From: Earliella scabrosa
Taxonomy: Eukaryota; Basidiomycota; Agaricomycetes; Polyporales; Polyporaceae
Length of the DNA stretch: 64,000 nucleotides
Assembly: GCA_022605405.1 (NCBI GenBank)
Contig: JABYQQ010000016.1
Span: 124,001-188,000 of the forward strand
Direction of reading: 5' to 3'
In this document: in pieces, positions 11,347 through 20,401 of the stretch
How positions within the stretch are numbered: the first letter of the stretch is position 1
How the letters are laid out: every line of letters begins with the position of its first letter
Made by a program: the position numbers and the translations under genes
The notes under the pieces: model-generated
Databases searched by the model: none
Told to the model about the DNA's origin: nothing
The model's input: the letters and a program-made list of their open reading frames with translations, nothing else

Positions 11347-12726
11347 TCAGACCACCGTCCGAACAGATGGCGATGAGGACGATGGTTCCCGAACATGGGC
11401 CGCATTCCACCCCTCACACGCCTCTCGTGCGTCCTCCAGCAAGCGTTGCAGGAGCACCCTCTCCTCCTCATCCAGTCCATCCAATTTCCAATCGGCCTCC
11501 GTGAAGCTCATACTCTGCTGCAGCAATAGCCTGTCTGCAACCAACGTCTTCCACCGCTCCCACACCTCCGTGTCATTTGGGATGAGCTCGTCCAAGAGCT
11601 TGCGCGGGTTGCGAATCGGCTTCCCGGAGGCAGTCAACGCGAGGCACGAGAACACGGCCATGGCCGTGCGCGACCCCACCTCGAACTTCTTGAAGTCTGT
11701 GTCCTCGATGCGCATGATGTCCAAAAGGATCGCAGTCTGCCGATCCTCCTTGTCCAGGGAAGACAGGTACGTGTTGTACATCCACGACACCGCGAGCGAC
11801 GTGACGAACATGAGCTGCCCGAACAGCGTCCCCTGCGGGATCAAGATCAGCTGCGCGAGGAACTGCAGCGTCAGCAAGACCGAGCAGTGCCCGATCTGGC
11901 TGTACTCCGGGTGCCCCCCAAACTCCAGCGTGAACTTTCCCCGCGTGAGCGAGTTCACCGCCGCCTCGTGCCCGCGCAGCACGATCACCCCCTCCCCGTC
12001 GTCGACCAGGATGCCGTCTCCACGCGGGGCGCCCTTGGCCGGCTCCGGATGCCTGAAAGTGAGCTTCCCGGACCCGATGACGAGGCACGCCACGCCGCTC
12101 GCAAGCATGCCCAGCACGATGCTCGCAAAGCACCACCAGTCGCCCACGAGCGCACACAGCACGCTCGTCGCCGCGCTGACCGCAATCGGGAATACCGCCA
12201 GGATCTCCGAATGGCTGCGAAGCCGCCGCGGTTGCACAGTCTCGGGCGGCGCGTACGGCAGGTCGATGACAGTGACGCTGGCGGGCGTCGTGCGCCTGCC
12301 CTTGACCCTCCGCGAGTCCTCCATGTCGCGCGCCCGGCGCGCGACGAGGTGCGCGAGGTGTCCCGTGCGCGCGAGGCTCGAGCCCGAGCGTGCGGCGTGG
12401 AACGGCGGGCCGTGCTGGCCGTCGAGCCCGAAGAGCTCCGCCGGCTCGCACTTCGCGCCGGGGTAAAGGCCGTCCCAGAGGCGAGAGTTGGCGATCTGGC
12501 CGTATTGCTTCGCGACCTCGTACGAGCCCGGCGCGTTGTACCAGCCGCACCAGCGGCGCGCGGCGATGAGGTACACCGTGGCCATGCCTGAGACGGCGCC
12601 GTCTCCGCCGAAGAAGCCTGCCACGCCGGAAGAGTCGAGAGTGAAGGACGAGGCGGAGAGGGGGGTGGAGAAGATTTCGGGGTTAGCTCGCGGCGCGAGG
12701 TCGATGAGGTGAGTGATTGCTGGCAT
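11347..12726 (-). CDS. four-helix membrane protein, tandem copy 1
   Basis: Function unknown. The 459-residue frame starts at the ATG at 12726 (MPAITHLIDL); the longer frame begins at a TTG, and the paralogue also begins MPVISHLINL. An N-terminal domain contains FTLDSSGVAGFFGGDGAVSGMA. Two hydrophobic segments follow around residues 190-235 (VFPIAVSAATSVLCALVG, then IVLGMLASGVACLVIG). Two more lie around residues 300-340 (LLTLQFLAQLILI and LFGQLMFVTSLAVSWM). The C-terminal region is charged. It is intronless, and about 1.1 kb of non-coding DNA separates it from its paralogue. An integral membrane protein is likely; no enzyme motif is seen. Confidence 0.8.
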   Translation of the reverse strand: MPAITHLIDLAPRANPEIFSTPLSASSFTLDSSGVAGFFGGDGAVSGMATVYLIAARRWCGWYNAPGSYEVAKQYGQIANSRLWDGLYPGAKCEPAELFGLDGQHGPPFHAARSGSSLARTGHLAHLVARRARDMEDSRRVKGRRTTPASVTVIDLPYAPPETVQPRRLRSHSEILAVFPIAVSAATSVLCALVGDWWCFASIVLGMLASGVACLVIGSGKLTFRHPEPAKGAPRGDGILVDDGEGVIVLRGHEAAVNSLTRGKFTLEFGGHPEYSQIGHCSVLLTLQFLAQLILIPQGTLFGQLMFVTSLAVSWMYNTYLSSLDKEDRQTAILLDIMRIEDTDFKKFEVGSRTAMAVFSCLALTASGKPIRNPRKLLDELIPNDTEVWERWKTLVADRLLLQQSMSFTEADWKLDGLDEEERVLLQRLLEDAREACEGWNAAHVREPSSSSPSVRTVV

Positions 12727-13833
12727 GGTTATGTTGCACTTCTTTGCCTCTGCGGTGAAATCATAGGACAAGTTGGGGGAAGAGAGGGGGAAGGAGGTTT
12801 TGAGTGGGCCGTTGTGGTGAGGCTTTCATTAGGATGGAGCCCCGAAGCTACGGGACGCGTTTATATAAAGCCGTATAACAGGCGTCCTTCTCGTGGCTGT
12901 GGGCGGTGAGCGGAACAAACCACACAAGCCGATGGTCCACAGGCTCGAAGGTTCTATGCCGTCGCTCGGCCAGTATCTATTTTTCACCTGTTCAGCGTTC
13001 TGAGGGTGACGATCAGCTTCGTAAACGTTTGGATTGTTGGCCTGTCTGTTGCGAGAAGGTGCACAGACCTTGACAGACCCTGGGCACAGCGACTCCCGAC
13101 TCGGATAGGCATAAGGTTTCCAGTGCGGACAACAACACGAAAATTGCATCCACTCCACGGCAGAGAACAACAGTGTGGTTTGGGCGAGGCGCTCACAGCG
13201 GGTTGTCTCTGATCTGTCGACGGGCTGTCATAACTTCAAATTACGGCATCGAGAATACGATGGCATGGATGAACTAACAACAACTTCAACGCTCCAGGTA
13301 GTCGTCGCACTGGCAATACCATGTGTTAAGTGGTTTCACAGAGATGAGCCTATTGCGATGCCCGACGTTCGTCCGGAAGCGAGGACGAGTACATCGGGGC
13401 TTGAGAATGGAGTATATGATATTCATGTTCTCAACCGAGAACCGTGACTTTGTGAGCTTCTTCGACATCGACGGAACCGTCCGCACCGCTCGCAGTACGT
13501 GGGCGCCGCTGCATGCAGTCAGACAGTATTGTTAGTCAGGTAGCCTAACACTCGTTCGTCAGTAGCGAGGCTGCGCACACGGCCACTGAATGAATGGTGC
13601 ACGCTATCTATCCGCCGCCGCGCGTTCTCCGAGGGGAGCAACGAATCGCGCGAATGGACGCTGACACCGGTGAGTGAGGTTGCTAGAATTGATATGAGAA
13701 GCGAATTCCACTAGTAGGGGTTGGTACAGATATGCGACAAATGCGAGTCCGAGAGGGTGTGAGGGATTCATGCGTAGTACAAGTCTGGCAAACCGCACAT
13801 AAGTTAGTCCCGATCAAGCCGAGACATAGAACA
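12727..13833. other. intergenic between membrane paralogues
   Basis: About 1.1 kb with short frames only. The part just left of 12850 is presumably the promoter of the minus-strand membrane gene. No known element was seen. Confidence 0.45.
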
Positions 13834-15258
13834 CTAGTGCTGGAGCAACGGAGCGTCCGATCCAACCTCAGATGCCGGCGAAGAGGCACGACTGGGGGTG
13901 CCGCTGGGGTGAACCCACGCCTGGTACGCCTTCCGCGCGTGCTTCAGAAGCTCCAGCAGCAGCACTTGCTCGTCTTCTTCGAGGTCCTCCAGCAGCCATT
14001 TCCCCGCCCCATCTAGATCAACCTCCCAGTCGGCTTGGATATAGCTTCTGGACAACATGCCAGTAACCCAGATCTTCCACCGTAACCATACCTCCGTGTC
14101 ATTCGGGATGAGCTTGTCCAAGAGCTTGCGTGGGTCCCGCATGGGGTGCTTGGCGGTCATCGCGAGACACGCGAGAACCACCCTAGCGGTGCGCGCCGAC
14201 AAGGCAAACTTCCGGAAGTTCGCCTTGTTCAGGCGCATGAGTCTCATGAGGATGTCGGTTTGGCGATCCTCCCTGTCCAGGGATGCGAGGTACGCGTTGT
14301 ACCCCCACGAGACAGCGAGAGACGTGACGAACATGAGCTGGCCGAATAGCGTGCCTTGGGGAATGAGGAGGAGCTGGGCGAGGAATTGCACAGTAAGCAG
14401 GATCGAGCAGAGCCCGATCATGGTGCTGTACTTCTGACCGCCGTTCTCGCCGTCGAAGTCGAGCGTGAACCGCCCGCGAGTGAGGGAGTTCACAGCAGCC
14501 TCCTCCCCGAGCAGCACGACGAAGTGATCACCGTCGTCGAGGACTCCGTCCCCGCGTGGAGCGCCCTTGGCGGGCAATGGATGCTCAAATCTGAGCTTCC
14601 CGGAGCCGATGACAAGACACGCGATCCCACTTGCGACCATTCCGAGTAGGATGGACGCGAAGCAGTACCAATCCCCCGTCAGGGCGCACAGCACGCACAT
14701 CGCGATGCTCACCCCGATTGGGATAACCGCGGATGCCTTGGAATGGGTCCGGAGGGGTGACGGGTGCACGTTCTGCTTCGGGGAGTACGGCAACTCGACG
14801 ACCGTGACGCTCGCGTCGGACGACCGCTGGCGACCCGTAACGTGGATTGGAATGTCGAAGTCACCCGCCATACGCGCGATCAGGTGCGACAGGTGGCTGG
14901 TGCGTGGGATGCATGTGCCCGAGTGTGCTGCGTGGAAAGTCGGTCCGTCCTTGCCATCGAGCCCGAAGAGCTCGGCAGGGTCAGACTTCGGTCCGGGAAA
15001 GATCCCATCCCAGAAGCGAGAGTTAGCGAGCTGCCCGTATAGCTTCGCGATCTCATAGGAACCGGGAGAGTTGTACCAACCCCACCAGCGCCGTCCGGCT
15101 ATGAGGTGGACGGACGCCATTCCGGAGACGGCGCCTTCGCCACCGAAGAAACCAGCAACGCCAGACGAGTCGAGTGTGAACTTCGTCGCGGTGAGGGGAG
15201 TTGGGATGAGAGGGTCTGAGCGGATTGTGAGGTTGATGAGGTGTGAGATGACCGGCAT
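13834..15258 (-). CDS. four-helix membrane protein, tandem copy 2
   Basis: This 474-residue paralogue of the gene at 11347-12726 is colinear over its whole length. It shares FTLDSSGVAGFFGGEGAVSG, the two hydrophobic pairs and the QGTLFGQLMFVTSLAVSW block. Differences cluster at the C-terminus and in the loop after the first domain. The start at 15258 gives MPVISHL, matching copy 1; the longer frame uses a GTG. Function is unknown. A local duplication is the simplest origin. Confidence 0.8.
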   Translation of the reverse strand: MPVISHLINLTIRSDPLIPTPLTATKFTLDSSGVAGFFGGEGAVSGMASVHLIAGRRWWGWYNSPGSYEIAKLYGQLANSRFWDGIFPGPKSDPAELFGLDGKDGPTFHAAHSGTCIPRTSHLSHLIARMAGDFDIPIHVTGRQRSSDASVTVVELPYSPKQNVHPSPLRTHSKASAVIPIGVSIAMCVLCALTGDWYCFASILLGMVASGIACLVIGSGKLRFEHPLPAKGAPRGDGVLDDGDHFVVLLGEEAAVNSLTRGRFTLDFDGENGGQKYSTMIGLCSILLTVQFLAQLLLIPQGTLFGQLMFVTSLAVSWGYNAYLASLDREDRQTDILMRLMRLNKANFRKFALSARTARVVLACLAMTAKHPMRDPRKLLDKLIPNDTEVWLRWKIWVTGMLSRSYIQADWEVDLDGAGKWLLEDLEEDEQVLLLELLKHARKAYQAWVHPSGTPSRASSPASEVGSDAPLLQH

Positions 15259-16043
15259 CTTCACGTTCTCAAGGAGTATAACGGGAAGTGGAGAGGATGA
15301 TGGAGAGCTGAGGCGAGTCGGATGGGTGGAGGAGGGATTCAGAGGGGAGGTGGATGGGGACTTTTCAAAGGCGAGGTGGGTAGGAGGCTCTGGGAGGCAG
15401 GTTAACGCAGTACCACGGAAACGTGCTTATATGAATGCGAGCATCTTGCCCGCGTCTCGTGAGGGCATGTGTAGAGCTGGAGAGAACTACTAGCTGATCC
15501 CCTGCATCCGGTGTTGATTCTCTGCGAGTACAAGGTCCTAGTCCCTGCGCATACTCGTGCATACAATGGTGTTACACTCACGCCTGCGGAGAACAACAGC
15601 GTGTGGGTTCAGGGAGCGAGGTTGTGGTCTGTTGACAGCTTGTTAGAACTTGATGGATACGTATAGTAGTGTACGAAAGGGTGTTATGAAAGTCTACTCA
15701 CAACGTTCCGGTAGACCCGACAGAGCCGCACTGAAGTCCCTGGTACAGCCACGTCCCAGACCTTGAGGTGCGCACGAAAGAGGTGTGTAGCAGAAGACAG
15801 TGTGAAATGTTGCAGGATGCCATTTACTCGCTGCCCCTTCGCGCCAATGCTGGCAGCCCGTGCCTGGTATGCCACATTCTTAAGGCAAGCCTTGTGAGCA
15901 TCTCTGACGTTGACACTTCGCTCTGGAAAAAGGCCCGACAGGACGCACGGGACGTCCATCTAGCCGACGAAGGCAATCCTGGTCAACTGTGGATGCCTCC
16001 CAACCGTTGTCCACCACACAACAAGCGTGCTGGCGCTGCGGCG
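15259..16043. other. intergenic, no gene seen
   Basis: This is presumably the 5' region of the membrane protein gene and the 3' flank of the HET fragment. No domain-bearing frame was found. Confidence 0.45.
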
Positions 16044-17401
16044 TCAGACGATCCGCAGCTGCCGCTCAGCGTCTGGATCCACCTCCGATACCATCCCTAG
16101 TCCGCGCACGCAGCCAACGCACCGATGTGACCCACCAGGCGCGAGGGGTATGTCTTCGATCTCGAGGATCATCGAGTTCGCGGTCATGACCATCGGCGGG
16201 GAGAACAGCTTCGGGCGGACCACGAACGGCTGGAACAGCATCCGGCCACATAGAGCGCTATGCGGCGCGTTGCCGCTGAGAAGCAGGACGCTGCCGTCGC
16301 TCAGCTCAATCGTGCTGAAGAACAGCCGGCCGTCATCCCGCCGAATGAATTGCAGCGCTTTCGCAATGTGGAGAAGAGAGCCGAGCGGCGCGCCAAATGT
16401 GGTGCAGAGGAGCGCGGATAGGTCGCCGGTGACAGGTGGTGGCTGCAACTGATAATCAGGCTCTTCCAGCAGATATGCAAGCAGGATACGCGCGTGGAGA
16501 GTCGTCTCCGGGGTGGACTCGGAGTTGGCGGAGACAGCCGCGAGCGCGCACATGAGCTGTTTCAGTGTTTGTGCATCACGGAGGTTGGTCCAAGAATAGT
16601 GGGTAGGATAGCCGGTGTGAACTGGCATCATACGCCGGTCGATAGTGACCTCCAGGCGGCCGTCGAGGTGATATGCTTCCCAGACCAGCTCCCGGACGAT
16701 GCGTGCGGTTATGCCGCGAATGACGAGCGCGCCTTGACTGATAGCGACGCCCGGGTCGCGCGCGACTTCGTAGTCCTTCGCTACCCATAACTGGGAGACC
16801 CTATCCCCTGGTAGTGGAGCGCCTGCCCACCCGAATCCGACCTCTTCTCGGAGAGGATTATCCACGCCATGGTTCGCGAGAAGCATGGAGAAGTCTCGAC
16901 GAGATATTGCCATAATGTTGGCCATCTTCAGCACGTTGAGACGAAGAGCTGGGAGGACGTGTGCCGACGCACCAAATGCGTTTGGTCGGGCGATAAAGCG
17001 GTGTGTGTATCGGACGAGGTTGCAGACCAGAGATATCTTGTCGTACTCGTCAGAGCAGCCGAGGTGGTGGATGATGCTCAGTGCGTACGCCGTGGTGTTG
17101 GAGAGCATGGTCGCCAGGACGCTTCCTCGAGGAACATTGAACAGCGGGATCGAGCTGTCATGGTTTCGCGCCGCGTCCATCGCGTGCCAGAGTACCTCTG
17201 AGGGAATCCAAATGACGTTTCCCGGATGACTCGCGTCGTGAACGAAGAAGGCGGCCTTTGAGCTCAGGAGAAGCTCCTGCGAGCACCACGCGCGAGTGAA
17301 CCAGCGCGCGGCTATGATGCGCCGCAGGATCAACGCAGTTTCTTCCGACGGCTTGTAGCGCATGAGGACCGAATGCTCGTGAGACGTGAGCTGAACGTCC
17401 T
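16044..17401 (-). pseudogene. HET-domain gene, C-terminal part, cut by LTR insertion
   Basis: HET proteins act in fungal non-self recognition. This fragment matches the HET paralogue at 48168-49850 over its entire C-terminal part: AARWFTRAWCSQEL, HLGCSDEYDKISLVCNL, FVVRPKLFSPP, and RCVGCVRGLGM near the end. The open frame can be read back to 17401, where it meets the LTR. If one GTCCT copy is removed, the codons continue in frame with LIMLED at 46774 onward, as in the paralogue (LIMLEDLAMTPEERV). The gene is therefore interrupted, not decayed: I see no stop or frameshift in either half. A shorter protein starting at 17363 (439 residues) could still be made. Confidence 0.85.
17397..17401. repeat. 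target-site duplication GTCCT, left copy
   Basis: It matches 46774-46778 immediately right of the second LTR. In the HET gene it covers the codons at the LED junction. Confidence 0.88.
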
Positions 17402-17859
17402 TGTCATGGGAGCTAAGACATTTCGCCTAGACGCCTGTTCAAGCGAGAGTAGACACGACCCGAAGACTTGAGAGACTTCGAGACATCCCTTTTCCCTTTT
17501 CCCCTTCCTTCTTACTAGTTCTTTCCACGCCATTCCATACTTGTACTCGCGCTCTCTGGATAGAGTAGAGTGAAAGCCCTTGATTAGACTACGACTACTT
17601 ATTTATAGACAGACTCGACTGGAAGAATATCATCTCTCTCTTGACTCCTCTCTCTCTACCTCGCGTGTACGCCACCCGCCTTTACTCCCCTCGCGGCTCG
17701 CGGTTCGACGACGATCCTCGAGCATCTCCGACTACTCCTCGGAGTCCGCGTAAGACCATAAGGCCCTGGCCCTCGTGAGTCACTGCGAAGGAGGTTTCCG
17801 AACCCGCCACTCACCTCTCCAGCCACAACTAGCGCCGGTCAGCGACCGGCAACTCAACA
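17402..17859 (+). repeat. 5' LTR of Gypsy element
   Basis: 458 bp, with TG...CA ends. It matches 46316-46773 base for base as far as I can read. ATTGGTGGACAC follows directly and may contain the primer binding site; I did not match it to a tRNA. Confidence 0.92.
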
Positions 17860-17963
17860 ATTGGTGGACACACTGGGAAATCTCTTCTCAGTGTCTCGGC
17901 TGTCTAGTTACACGCTCTCCTGTGTTCCGTTACCCTTGTATTCGCTACTATCCTAACACGATC

Positions 17964-20243
17964 ATGACTTCGCGTCGCAACATCGGAGGAACCGCGGCTG
18001 CATCGTCACTAGCACCGCCACCCGATCAAGAACCCGTCGTCGGACCCACTTCCTCCTCTCCTGAGCTCGTCGACGTTGAGGACCCCGAGCTGACGTCCAC
18101 TCAACAAGTTCAGCCCCCCGCACAGGCCTCTCAGGCCGACATACTCTCTCAGCTCGGAGACTCACCTACCGTCAGCGAGCCCCTCAACCCAGTAACGGGT
18201 AAGTTCGAGCCGATCCCTGCCGACGACTATGAGTGCGGCAGAAGGGTCGACCGTAGCTCACGGTTCGCAGTCTGCGGAGAGCTCAGCGACATTGCCAAAG
18301 ACGGCAAGCTACGCTCTCGTCTCTACACGGCGCTTGCATTCGGGCACCGGTTCTTGAACAGGGACGTACTCCACCCGGACAACTGGAAGCGACTTTCTAG
18401 GAGACAGCGCGAAGAGGTCTTCCCGCTTGAGCTAGCAAAGCTTCGCGAAGTGATCTTCCGACCGCGCGCAGTTAGCCCCGTTCGGGACGGCTATTGGCCC
18501 GATCCAGAAGACCTCGACGCTCTCCGAAGCCTCCTCGAAGGTAGACGACACGCCGCGGCACCCGAGTTCCGGCGTCTGGAGGTACGGGTCCCGTCAGTAC
18601 CAGTCTGGGGTCGGGACCTCTCCGCAAGTGGGTACGTCCACAACGCTAACGACTTTGAGATCCTAGGCGCCAGTTTCCGACGGGAGGTAGAGATGTTTTT
18701 ATACACTCTATCTCTCTATCACATCTTCGACCCCGACCCGTTCTGGAACTGCGACAACACCCTGGACGCATTGCTGGACGAAGAAGAGGACGACCCGCCG
18801 GTCATCAGAACCCGAACTTCGACCACTCCTCGGCTTCCGGCGACACCGCCTCCTACCCGTCCTGCTAAGACCAGTACGCCGATAGAGCGCGACCCTCCCC
18901 CGCACCTGGGACGCGAGCATGTCCGGATCAAAACCGAGGACGCACCGCGCGACGGCCGGGCTACGTACTTCTCGCAACCGCCGAGAAACACCACGGCTAT
19001 GAACACCTTGTTCAGCCCTGCACGACGTGAGTCCGAGCGACCGTCGGCTACCCCGAGTCGTGCGCCTGTCGCCCGCGCTAACCGCCCCATGGATCCAGGA
19101 CCTCCCGGAGACCCCGATTCATCAGACGATGAAGGAGGCGACGATCGCCGGCGACCGCCGGGCGGTCCGAAGAAGGGTAGCAACGGCGACGGGCGACAGC
19201 CTCCAAGACGCGGCCACGGATTTCCGGGTGGCGGGCCCCCGGATGATGGATCGGGACCGAGCAGCTCTGCCCAGGCGGACGCGCGACGCGTAGGTCGTCC
19301 GAACACGTTTGAAGCTCACTTCGACTTCAAGTTGAAGCCGGAGATCGTACCGACCTGGAACGGCGACACCGAGTCCCTCGCCCGGTGGATTCTCCGAGTC
19401 AACTCAGTAGCCAAACGGTCCGACACCATCCGGCAGCAGCTCGGGCTGGTCGTTCCACAACGGCTGACCGGAGATGCGGAGCGATGGTATTACTCGCTAC
19501 CGGAGTACCAACGCGAGCACTGCGAGGAGACTTGGGAACACGTCCGTGACGCCATCGGAGGATACTACATGAACCGGGCATGGATCGACCGGACTCGCAA
19601 GCAAGCCCTCGCCATTCGATACCGCGAACGGGGCTTCGAGACCGAGCTCCCCAGTCAGTATTTCATCCGGAAGAAGGAGTTGTTGGAGCTGGTGTACGAC
19701 AATGCCGAGAGCGAGGTTATTGCGGACATTATGGCAGGTGCGCCACTGGCCTGGCATACTATACTAACGCCTAAGGCATATCGCGACACCGTTGATCTCC
19801 AGACCGCCATCAAGCAACACGAGGAAGAGCTCATGCGCGTCGACTCATTGTTGCGTGTCCGAAGCATGCAACCGATGACGTCTCATCGGGACCGGGACGA
19901 CCGTCGCCCGAGCGGGGCGCCCCACTACTCCCGCGCGAACGCAGCAATGACCGGCTATAGCAGAAACATGCCGCCTCCGCCGTTTCCCAAGGACGACTCC
20001 ACAGTATCTAAGAAGAAGACACCGGAGTCGGTGAATGCGAGGCCGTGCCGGCACTGCGGAAGCGGCAAGCACTGGGACTATGACTGCAAGTATGCTCGTC
20101 AAGGAACGAAGATTGTGCGCGCTCATCTGGCTACCGGACAGGTCTCCGAGGAGGAGGTTGGAGCACAAGAAGAGTACGACTCTCTGTACTATGACGGCCT
20201 CTCCGACTCGGAGGAGGATGCGTCGATCGGGGAGGATTTTTAG
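17964..20243 (+). CDS. Gag polyprotein of Gypsy element
   Basis: 759 residues from the ATG at 17964 (MTSRRNIGG). The first half is acidic and proline-rich. A retrotransposon gag helical domain follows at about residues 450-640 (WILRVNSVAKRSD, RLTGDAERWYYSLPE, WEHVRDAIGGYYM). Near residues 695-708 is one zinc knuckle of the C-x2-C-x4-H-x4-C type (CRHCGSGKHWDYDC). The protein forms the particle and binds RNA. The frame ends at a TAG within a T run, and the -1 frame is open there into pol. Confidence 0.88.
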   Translation: MTSRRNIGGTAAASSLAPPPDQEPVVGPTSSSPELVDVEDPELTSTQQVQPPAQASQADILSQLGDSPTVSEPLNPVTGKFEPIPADDYECGRRVDRSSRFAVCGELSDIAKDGKLRSRLYTALAFGHRFLNRDVLHPDNWKRLSRRQREEVFPLELAKLREVIFRPRAVSPVRDGYWPDPEDLDALRSLLEGRRHAAAPEFRRLEVRVPSVPVWGRDLSASGYVHNANDFEILGASFRREVEMFLYTLSLYHIFDPDPFWNCDNTLDALLDEEEDDPPVIRTRTSTTPRLPATPPPTRPAKTSTPIERDPPPHLGREHVRIKTEDAPRDGRATYFSQPPRNTTAMNTLFSPARRESERPSATPSRAPVARANRPMDPGPPGDPDSSDDEGGDDRRRPPGGPKKGSNGDGRQPPRRGHGFPGGGPPDDGSGPSSSAQADARRVGRPNTFEAHFDFKLKPEIVPTWNGDTESLARWILRVNSVAKRSDTIRQQLGLVVPQRLTGDAERWYYSLPEYQREHCEETWEHVRDAIGGYYMNRAWIDRTRKQALAIRYRERGFETELPSQYFIRKKELLELVYDNAESEVIADIMAGAPLAWHTILTPKAYRDTVDLQTAIKQHEEELMRVDSLLRVRSMQPMTSHRDRDDRRPSGAPHYSRANAAMTGYSRNMPPPPFPKDDSTVSKKKTPESVNARPCRHCGSGKHWDYDCKYARQGTKIVRAHLATGQVSEEEVGAQEEYDSLYYDGLSDSEEDASIGEDF
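20236..20243 (+). promoter_or_regulatory. possible -1 frameshift site at gag stop
   Basis: ATTTTTAG: gag reads GAT TTT TAG. Slipping back by one base on the T run would give TTT TTA and carry translation into the pol frame, which is open across this point from at least 20222. Pol also has its own ATG at 20402, so re-initiation is an alternative. Confidence 0.4.
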
Positions 20244-20401
20244 CGGCACCTCCGGCCTCTAGCTCGGCGGCTGGACCGCCCCCAGAGCTATGTTCGGAGG
20301 ATCAACAACCCGAGAACTCGACCGTCCGAACCTTCCACGTTTCTTCACAAGCTCCCACTTACAAAACTCCCCGCCGAACCCAGATTCAGACGGCGAAGAC
20401 A

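Noticed and set aside
11321..12591. Long plus-strand and second minus-strand frames over the membrane protein gene
   Set aside because: They are shadows of the high-GC coding frame; the true frame is supported by its paralogue at 13834-15258.
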